Program-made: the position numbers and the translations under genes
The notes under the pieces: model-generated
Told to the model about the DNA's origin: nothing
Databases searched by the model: none
What the model saw: the letters and a program-made list of their open reading frames with translations, nothing else
Shown here: piece by piece, positions 8,194 to 13,029 of the stretch
Numbering within the stretch: position 1 is the first letter of the stretch
How the letters are laid out: every line of letters starts with the position of its first letter
Origin: SAR202 cluster bacterium
Lineage (GTDB): Bacteria > Chloroflexota > Dehalococcoidia > SAR202 > CAJWER01
Assembly: GCA_030740335.1 (NCBI GenBank)
Contig: JASLXL010000094.1
Coordinates: forward strand, 1 to 13,029
Direction: 5' to 3'
DNA: 13,029 nt

Positions 8194-8854
8194 TCAACCG
8201 CTCCCCAGCGCCTTGTGGGCCAGTGTTCGCGAACGATCTACCTTGCTCAGGTGGAACTGGATCCCCTGTGCAAATTCGCCCATGGTCTCTGCGAGGGTCG
8301 CCGTGCTGGTGTCGAGGACGAGCTTGCGGCTGAACAGGGAGGCCTTGAACTCCTCTTCGAACCGGCCCTGTATGAACTCGATGTCTGTCTCGTGAAGCAC
8401 ACCCGCTGGATGTGGCGACTCTTGCATGGGTTTTCGGATCACATCTGCGTCGATCCTGAGGAGCAGCAGGACCGTATCCGGGGTCTACGCCAGAAATCCG
8501 TGCTCGACATGCCTGCCGTACTCAAAGTAGTGGGCCCCGTACATGCCATCGTCGAAGTGGTAACCGACCAGGACCATGTTGGCGTCGGTATGCCCCCGGG
8601 GAATGTGGTAGCAGAGGCTGTGGTGCTGCGTCATCTCTTTGAGCTTTGGACTGAGAGCGAGCACCTCGGGCCTGCTCTTCCTCGTTCAGGAAGTGTGAGG
8701 TGTCGAAGGGCAGATGACCCGAGGTGTGAAGTATCTTCAAATGGTCGTGGATGATCCGGAAATCGGTACCGGCCTGTTCCCGCAAAAAGTCGTTGATGGC
8801 GACCGCCAGGGTTGTCGTCCCGGAGTACTCGCATCCGATGATAATTAGCTTCAA
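8194..8854 (-). pseudogene. Broken P-loop nucleotide kinase-like gene (one frameshift, one amber codon)
   Basis: The reading starts at TTG 8854, with AAGGAG 8 nt upstream at 8863-8868, giving LKLIIIGCEYSGTTTLAVAI; GCEYSGTT is a P-loop-like nucleotide-binding motif. The frame runs to LNEEEQAR (about 8666). It then continues in the next frame, after one extra base near 8665, as VLALSPKLKEMTQHHS and on to HVEHGFLA. There an in-frame TAG (8485-8487) interrupts it. Beyond this TPDTVLLLRIDADVIRKPM resumes, and the gene ends at 8194 after a helical tail. The total span is 661 nt, exactly 220 codons plus one base. The segment VLLLRIDADVIRKPM resembles the strand-helix of nucleotide kinases where basic residues close on the phosphates, but a Pro now sits in the RxRM-like position. 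Both lesions could be assembly errors, although having two makes true decay more likely. The natural substrate is unknown. Confidence 0.75.
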
Positions 8855-8943
8855 ATCCGGAGCTCCTTGAAATCTTGTGGCACCACGACAAAACGTGGGC
8901 GATGTTAGTATTACGGTCGCCGCGGAGTCAATATCGGCGCAGA

Positions 8944-8967
8944 TTGAGTTGTTCCAAATCAACACAA
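8944..8967 (+). promoter_or_regulatory. Imperfect inverted repeat overlapping the ribosome binding site
   Basis: TTGAGTTG (8944-8951) and CAACACAA (8960-8967) pair at 7 of 8 positions around an 8-nt spacer. The right arm runs into the Shine-Dalgarno AAGGGGA (8966-8972) of the gene at 8978. It could be an operator for a dimeric repressor or a weak hairpin limiting ribosome access. Confidence 0.35.
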
Positions 8968-8977
8968 GGGGAATGCA

Positions 8978-9658
8978 ATGTCGTCAAAGCTGTATGTGGA
9001 GACCTTCGACGATGGACCCGGAGGATGGGAAGAGCATCAGAAGTCGCTGGATATTCGTGACAGCTCCGCCATCACACGAAACCCATGGTGGGTCGACGGC
9101 AACCACGCGCCTCCCGGAGGTGGCTACCTGCATCTTCTCTACATCCTCTACACGTCGAGAGCAGGCGCCGAGCGGCGCGAGGCCACGGCCGGAAAGAGCC
9201 GATTCATTGCTGGTAACTATCCGACAGACTGGACCAACGCCAGGGTCACCGTGCGGATAAAGGGTGAGCTGGACAGGAAGGGTACGCAGCTTGTATTGCT
9301 GGCTCAAGCTAAGGTCGGAACCCACCATCAAAATCATGTACTGACGGCGCAGCCGATCGATGTGACGCCGGAGTGGTCCGATCAGACGATCACGCTGACG
9401 CCCGATCAGGCCCAGTGGCTGAGCCTGGGCACCAGGCATGACCGCAGGGACTACTATGGGCACGGCGACATTGCGGACGTGCTACGTGACCTGAACGCTG
9501 ACATCATTTTTGTGCTGCATCCTGTGGATGTCGTGCCATTACAGACCATTGAAGGCGACATTCATGTGCCATTTGCGGGCCGCGACTATGACGTGGACCC
9601 GGCGGCTCTGCCGAAAGGCTATGTGATGCTGGACGAGATCAGGATCGAGTTTCCCTAA
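8978..9658 (+). CDS. Unrecognised 226-residue protein, possible beta-sandwich
   Basis: I do not recognise this protein. ATG at 8978 has AAGGGGA about 5 nt upstream, and the frame is full length with good codon use, so it is very likely real. It opens with YVETFDDGPGGW, a pattern often seen at the start of extracellular or carbohydrate-binding beta-sandwich domains. It is rich in aromatic residues and Gly/Asp turns (NPWWVDGN, APPGGGYLHLLY, DYYGHGD). Alternating strands such as RVTVRIKGELDRKGTQLVLL and YVMLDEIRIEF fit an all-beta fold of the laminin-G/CBM kind. There is no signal peptide or transmembrane segment, which argues against secretion by a classical route. Two His-containing loops (THHQNH and YYGHGD) could bind metal or substrate. 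Its neighbours are the divergent broken P-loop gene and the convergent cupin. No function is assigned. Confidence 0.75.
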   Translation: MSSKLYVETFDDGPGGWEEHQKSLDIRDSSAITRNPWWVDGNHAPPGGGYLHLLYILYTSRAGAERREATAGKSRFIAGNYPTDWTNARVTVRIKGELDRKGTQLVLLAQAKVGTHHQNHVLTAQPIDVTPEWSDQTITLTPDQAQWLSLGTRHDRRDYYGHGDIADVLRDLNADIIFVLHPVDVVPLQTIEGDIHVPFAGRDYDVDPAALPKGYVMLDEIRIEFP

Positions 9659-9705
9659 GCCGGCAAAGGCAAGTCGACATGTCGGCTACTGGGTGTCCCG
9701 CCCGA

Positions 9706-10107
9706 TCATTTGGATAGGAAGATTGCTACGTTCAGGAGTCTGAGGGGCTCGTCTCCAACGACCTTGTAGGAGTGCACCGCGTTTCTGGGGACGAAGACGA
9801 CGTGACCCTCACCCGCAATGCGCTCTTCGTCACCTACCTTCATAAGGCCAGTGCCGCGCAGAATGTAGTACCACTGCTCCGCGTCGGCGTGTGTGTGGTC
9901 TGTAATCCAGCCCCCCGGTGCGTACTCGTAGGCCCCGATGTAGGAGCTTTCGCTGCTGGCGGTTGCCGTTTCGCTCTCACTCCCCTTCAGGCTGACGTAG
10001 TCGGCCACCTTGACCAGGTGCTGTTCGATCTCTCCTGTATCCACGTAGGCATCTTCGTAGTCATCGGTTTTCCAGCGAATCGCGTTGATGTCGATTATGT
10101 TGGTCAC
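9706..10107 (-). CDS. Cupin-domain protein (cupin_2 type)
   Basis: A single-domain cupin of 133 residues. Motif 1 is APGGWITDHTHADAEQWYYI, with metal ligands His71, His73 and Glu77 in the order HxHxxxE. Motif 2 is GHVVFVPRNAVHSYKV with the fourth ligand His112 after the conserved Pro. All four usual metal-binding residues are present, so it should bind Fe, Mn, Zn or Ni in a small beta barrel. Cupins of this size are dioxygenases, isomerases, decarboxylases or ligand sensors, and nothing here singles one out. GTG at 10107 is chosen because AGGAG (10114-10118) lies 6 nt upstream. It is divergent from the MATE transporter across a 204-bp gap, so the two may share regulation. Confidence 0.88.
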   Translation of the reverse strand: MTNIIDINAIRWKTDDYEDAYVDTGEIEQHLVKVADYVSLKGSESETATASSESSYIGAYEYAPGGWITDHTHADAEQWYYILRGTGLMKVGDEERIAGEGHVVFVPRNAVHSYKVVGDEPLRLLNVAIFLSK

Positions 10108-10311
10108 GTCGTTCTCCTAGTGGCCATCAGGCCGTACCTTCGAATGCGTCTTCGGAGGGCCACAATAGCACATCGGGAAAGAACTGTCGCCGCCATAGCG
10201 ACGCGAGTTCTCGGTGATAGTCTGAAGTTGACAGCATACGAGGGCGCTACTACTATCACCGCCGTCGGGCACCGTGCATTTTGCGGTGTCCAGAGCAACG
10301 TCGGGGGGCTA

Positions 10312-11733
10312 GTGGATAGCATCAAGATTGTGATCAAGGATCGATGGGAGCGACAGAACGGCTACCGCCAGATTCTGGTAATCGCGATTCCGCTGATCCT
10401 GAGCACCGGGTCTTGGTCCGTGAAACTATTCGTGGACCGGGTGCTCCTGTCCTGGTATTCATCAGATGCCCTGGCAGCGGCCTTACCTGCCGGAATGCTC
10501 AATTTTGCGCTCATGAGTCTGTTCATCGGTACCGCCGGCTACACAAGCACTTTCGTAGCCCAATACTACGGCGCAGAGCGATTTCAGCGGATCGGTCCGA
10601 CGGTCTGGCAGGGTTTCTACGTAGCGATCTTCGGTGGGGCGGTCCTCATCGCCTTGATCCCCTTCGCTGGTAAGTTCTTCGCCTTCGCCGGCCACGACCC
10701 GGCGGTGGCCGAGCTTGAGGTCACATACTTCCGCATCCTTTGCCTCGGCGCTATGCCGGCGATCGCATCTGCGGCCATGGCTGGCTTCTTCTCGGGGCGG
10801 GGCCAGACATGGCCTGTCTTGTGGGTGAACGTGATATCAGCCGGAGTGAACATCGCGCTGGACTACGTATTGATATTCGGCTACTGGGGCTTCCCGGAGC
10901 TTGGCATGACGGGGGCGGCCATAGCGACCATTGTGTCATCGTACGTTCAACTGCTCATCTACATCGCCCTGCTGCAACAACCCACACACAAGGTACGCTA
11001 CAACGCCCTGAAGGGATGGCGATTCGACCGCATTCTGTTTACGCGTCTGATGCGCTTCGGCTTCCCGAACGGCCTCCAGTTTTTCATAGAGATGATCGGA
11101 TTCGCAGCCTTCGTGCTTTTCATGGGCCGTCTGGGGACGATCTCCCTTGCGGGCAGCAACCTCGCATTCAACATCAATATGCTCGCATTCATGCCCATGA
11201 TCGGAGTTGGGATAGGGGTGTCCGTGGTTGTCGGTCAGTCACTGGGTAGTAACAGGCCAGACCTGGCAGGGAGGGGTGTTGCTACGGGGTTCCACATCGC
11301 TTTTCTATACATAGCAACAGTGGCGGCTTTGTATGCATTCGTGCCCAACGTCTTCCTGGCCCCATACGCCGCGAGGATCGATACGGAGAGCTTTGCGCCG
11401 ATACGCTCCATCGCCGTCGTTGCGCTACGTTTCGTCGCTGTCTACTCGCTATTCGACACCCTTAGCATCGTCTATTCCTCAGCGCTCAAGGGGGCAGGCG
11501 ACACACGGTTTGTCATGCTCATGCTACTCGTATTGTCATTGCTTGGACTGGTGCTCCCGAGCTACATCGCTTTGGTCATTCTAAACGCCGGCGTCTACGT
11601 TGGCTGGAGTATTCTTACCGCGTATGTAGTCGTCACGGGTTTCGCGTTCTTGATCCGATATCGCGGAGCCAAGTGGAAGTCGATGCGAGTAATCGAAGAG
11701 GCGGCGCGTTCGCCATCAACGAGCACGACTTAG
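10312..11733 (+). CDS. MATE family multidrug/toxin efflux transporter
   Basis: A 473-residue inner-membrane antiporter of the MATE family, which exports cationic drugs or metabolites in exchange for Na+ or H+. About twelve hydrophobic segments can be counted. The N-half has ILVIAIPLILSTGSWSVKLFVDRVLLSWY, the family TM1 pattern; ALPAGMLNFALMSLF follows, and GTAGYTSTFVAQYYGA is the typical loop after TM2. The C-half repeats it with RFGFPNGLQFFIEMIGF and GIGVSVVVGQSLGSNRPDLA. SALKGAGDTRFVM is the conserved TM10-11 region. The frame is open back to 9772, but that part is antisense to the cupin; GTG 10312, with GGGGGG just upstream, gives the family-typical N-terminus. The substrate is unknown. 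It is divergent from the cupin, with no regulator gene beside it. Confidence 0.9.
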   Translation: MDSIKIVIKDRWERQNGYRQILVIAIPLILSTGSWSVKLFVDRVLLSWYSSDALAAALPAGMLNFALMSLFIGTAGYTSTFVAQYYGAERFQRIGPTVWQGFYVAIFGGAVLIALIPFAGKFFAFAGHDPAVAELEVTYFRILCLGAMPAIASAAMAGFFSGRGQTWPVLWVNVISAGVNIALDYVLIFGYWGFPELGMTGAAIATIVSSYVQLLIYIALLQQPTHKVRYNALKGWRFDRILFTRLMRFGFPNGLQFFIEMIGFAAFVLFMGRLGTISLAGSNLAFNINMLAFMPMIGVGIGVSVVVGQSLGSNRPDLAGRGVATGFHIAFLYIATVAALYAFVPNVFLAPYAARIDTESFAPIRSIAVVALRFVAVYSLFDTLSIVYSSALKGAGDTRFVMLMLLVLSLLGLVLPSYIALVILNAGVYVGWSILTAYVVVTGFAFLIRYRGAKWKSMRVIEEAARSPSTSTT

Positions 11734-11833
11734 GCTATTTCAAGAATCCATGCCAGAGAAGTGTCCGGGATGAGTAGTAGCAAGCTGAGAAGACTACTAA
11801 CTACTAGCGTGTGTTTCATGAGGGCTACTTCCC

Positions 11834-12670
11834 TTAGGAGCCGACTAATCGGTGGTGGCGGACTGCTTCTGTTTCCTCAGCTTCACTTAGCGCAGAATCG
11901 GGTAATATGATTTTAGGCATACGGAACGGCTTTTCTTGGACGAACGGTTCGGCGTATTGCGTTCCTGAAAACCAGCCAGCGTTGCCTAAAGTGACTTCCA
12001 TCCTTTTTTTGGCAAATTCTGGAGTGTGCCCTTGGGAGATATAAGTTGCCTCAGCTTGAACCCGCTTCTCAAAGTAGTCGGTAACATCAACTACAAAATC
12101 CCACTCGTCTCGCTCAAAGTACACTCCTGGAAAGAAGGTGGCCGGGATCTTGTGGATAGGGAGTGAATCTTCGTAGCGTGGTATCCCTGCCAAAAACCCT
12201 GCTTCAATTGAGGCGAAACCTGTCTCGCTGTGGTCGTCTCGGGCACCAAGTTTATGTCCTCTGCGGCCCGTCAAATAAGGGCTCTGAGTAATCATAATGT
12301 GGGGACGAACTTCGAGGATGATTTCCCTGAGCGCGTCGACAGCCCCCGGGTTCTTTTCCAATGTAAACAACTTGTCTGCATAGGGCAGTATACGAACGTC
12401 TGTAATGCCGAATATATTGCAAGCAGTTGCCAGTTCGTCTGCCTTTTGTTTTGTATAATCTCTATTGATCTTCTCGATTAGTTTCTGGTCTCTGTTTTGA
12501 CGGGGTTTTGCCATTTCTTCAGAGAGCTTTTGATTATGGGTTGAAGCACCGCCAGTCATCGAAACGACTGTAACTGTATCGCCGTCAGCGACGTGTATAC
12601 CTAGGGTTCCTGCGTAATGAGTAAAATCATGTGGATGAGCATTGATACCGAGTATTCTTAGACCCGCCAT
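11834..12670 (-). CDS. PIG-L/LmbE-like deacetylase family protein with AHPHD in place of AHPDD
   Basis: A 278-residue protein with the PIG-L/LmbE opening: LRILGINAHPHDFTHYAGTL, then GDTVTVVSMTGG. Family members (MshB, BshB, GlcNAc-PI deacetylase) are Zn-dependent N-deacetylases with an AHPDD motif in which the first Asp is the catalytic base and His plus the second Asp bind zinc. Here the motif is AHPHD: the metal ligands His12 and Asp15 remain, the base position is His14, and the usual Glu after it is Phe. A later DDHSE (Asp145-His147) supplies the likely third ligand, His147. The middle region NIFGITDVRILPYAD and PHIMITQSPYLTGRRGHKLG follows the family layout. ATG 12670 has a perfect AGGAGG (12678-12683) 7 nt upstream. 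The gene's GC (about 45% in sampled stretches) is well below its neighbours. The activity could be hydrolytic with a shifted mechanism, or something else. Confidence 0.83.
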   Translation of the reverse strand: MAGLRILGINAHPHDFTHYAGTLGIHVADGDTVTVVSMTGGASTHNQKLSEEMAKPRQNRDQKLIEKINRDYTKQKADELATACNIFGITDVRILPYADKLFTLEKNPGAVDALREIILEVRPHIMITQSPYLTGRRGHKLGARDDHSETGFASIEAGFLAGIPRYEDSLPIHKIPATFFPGVYFERDEWDFVVDVTDYFEKRVQAEATYISQGHTPEFAKKRMEVTLGNAGWFSGTQYAEPFVQEKPFRMPKIILPDSALSEAEETEAVRHHRLVGS

Positions 12671-12677
12671 TATTAAT

Positions 12678-12683
12678 CCTCCT
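12678..12683 (-). promoter_or_regulatory. Ribosome binding site of the LmbE-like gene
   Basis: Consensus AGGAGG on the minus strand, 7 nt before ATG 12670. Confidence 0.85.
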
Positions 12684-12696
12684 AGGTAGTATGATA

Positions 12697-12702
12697 TTTA
12701 TA
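12697..12702 (-). promoter_or_regulatory. Possible -10 box of the LmbE-like gene
   Basis: TATAAA on the minus strand, 26 bp before the start codon, within an AT-rich patch. The -35 position is poor, so this is only a candidate. Confidence 0.3.
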
Positions 12703-12776
12703 CCTTGAATAACGACCCATATTACCGACTGACATCGTTTGGAAGATTCATCTATCCCTCCCCCGCTGTACTTAAT

Positions 12777-12833
12777 CCCCCATGGGACTCCTAGCCGTTA
12801 GGGTGCTACACCGCCTAACCCTGCATCTGGGGG
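12777..12833. other. Nested inverted repeat, possible structured RNA element
   Basis: Outer arms CCCCCA (12777-12782) and TGGGGG (12828-12833) enclose an inner hairpin. The inner one pairs GTTAG (12797-12801) with CTAAC (12815-12819) and GGTG (12802-12805) with CACC (12809-12812), leaving a 2-nt bulge and a 3-nt loop. It lies about 110-165 bp upstream of the LmbE-like start on the minus strand. Confidence 0.35.
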
Positions 12834-13029
12834 CAGTATAGCCTAGGGAATATAGACGAGTTCTTTGGCTTTCTAATAGTCCTACTCTACTAGACCCACG
12901 TAAATTCCTATATGGTCGGGCGGTAGATTACCCGACCGGAAGGCTGATCAATAGTACCTGTCACGCTTGTCAAGACAGTCTAACAACTCTCCAAGACGGG
13001 TTCCCAATACGTCCGCAGGCACTAAATTG

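Larger units (their letters stand above)
12671..13029. other. Non-coding, low-GC right end with hairpins
   Basis: No convincing open frame, tRNA or rRNA was found in these 359 bp. They hold the ribosome binding site and a possible promoter of the LmbE-like gene, a nested hairpin at 12777-12833, and a 7-bp hairpin GGTCGGG/CCCGACC (12914-12920 with 12931-12937, 10-nt loop) with no T-run. A structured leader or small RNA is possible. Confidence 0.5.

Noticed and set aside
8485..8487. In-frame TAG in the P-loop gene as a recoded codon, given SelB nearby
   Set aside because: SelB recodes UGA, not UAG, and the same gene also needs a frameshift, so decay or error is simpler.
9772..10311. Long N-terminal extension of the MATE protein
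   Set aside because: It is antisense to the well-supported cupin gene, has no transporter features, and GTG 10312 gives a normal MATE N-terminus.
12777..12937. tRNA gene at the right end
   Set aside because: The hairpins do not form a cloverleaf, and there is no T-loop GTTCGA-type sequence or acceptor stem in the right place.

Overview
The window looks like a chromosomal stretch from a GC-rich (roughly 55-65% over most genes) free-living bacterium. The mix of genes, the frequent TTG and GTG starts, and a YchF-type GTPase-fold protein with an altered switch region suggest a Chloroflexota lineage such as Dehalococcoidia or marine SAR202. That placement is inferred from protein flavour only and was not tested by any search.

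Layout. Positions 1-4472 are on the minus strand. Reading in transcription order there is a DUF1232/YkvA-like small membrane protein (4472-4116), a YchF/OLA1-like ATPase (4033-2936), a HemW-like radical SAM protein (2593-1349) and the N-terminal 399 codons of SelB, the selenocysteine-specific elongation factor (1197 to beyond the left edge). From 4539 the plus strand carries holA (DNA polymerase III delta) followed after 19 nt by an FAD-binding fumarate-reductase/ketosteroid-dehydrogenase-like flavoprotein. On the minus strand follow a homocysteine S-methyltransferase-family protein (8122-7196) and, upstream of it, a P-loop kinase-like gene broken by one frameshift and one amber codon (8854-8194). 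Divergent from the broken gene is an unrecognised 226-residue protein (8978-9658). A cupin (10107-9706, minus) is divergent from a MATE transporter (10312-11733, plus). A PIG-L/LmbE-like protein (12670-11834, minus) lies in clearly lower-GC DNA, followed by about 360 bp of non-coding DNA with predicted hairpins.

How it fits together. The left third is housekeeping (translation, haem/FeS maturation, replication), with no single pathway shared across it. The right two thirds are an accessory metabolic patchwork: flavoprotein, methyltransferase, cupin, MATE exporter and deacetylase-like protein. They are arranged as single genes or short divergent pairs rather than one operon. I found no CRISPR array, tRNA, rRNA, transposase or phage gene, and no convincing new multi-gene system. 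The most interesting items are a LmbE-like protein with His in place of the usual catalytic Asp, a YchF-like protein with an altered G3 motif, a freshly decayed P-loop gene, a pair of REP-like hairpins with covarying stems, and an apparent terminator that points against the local genes.
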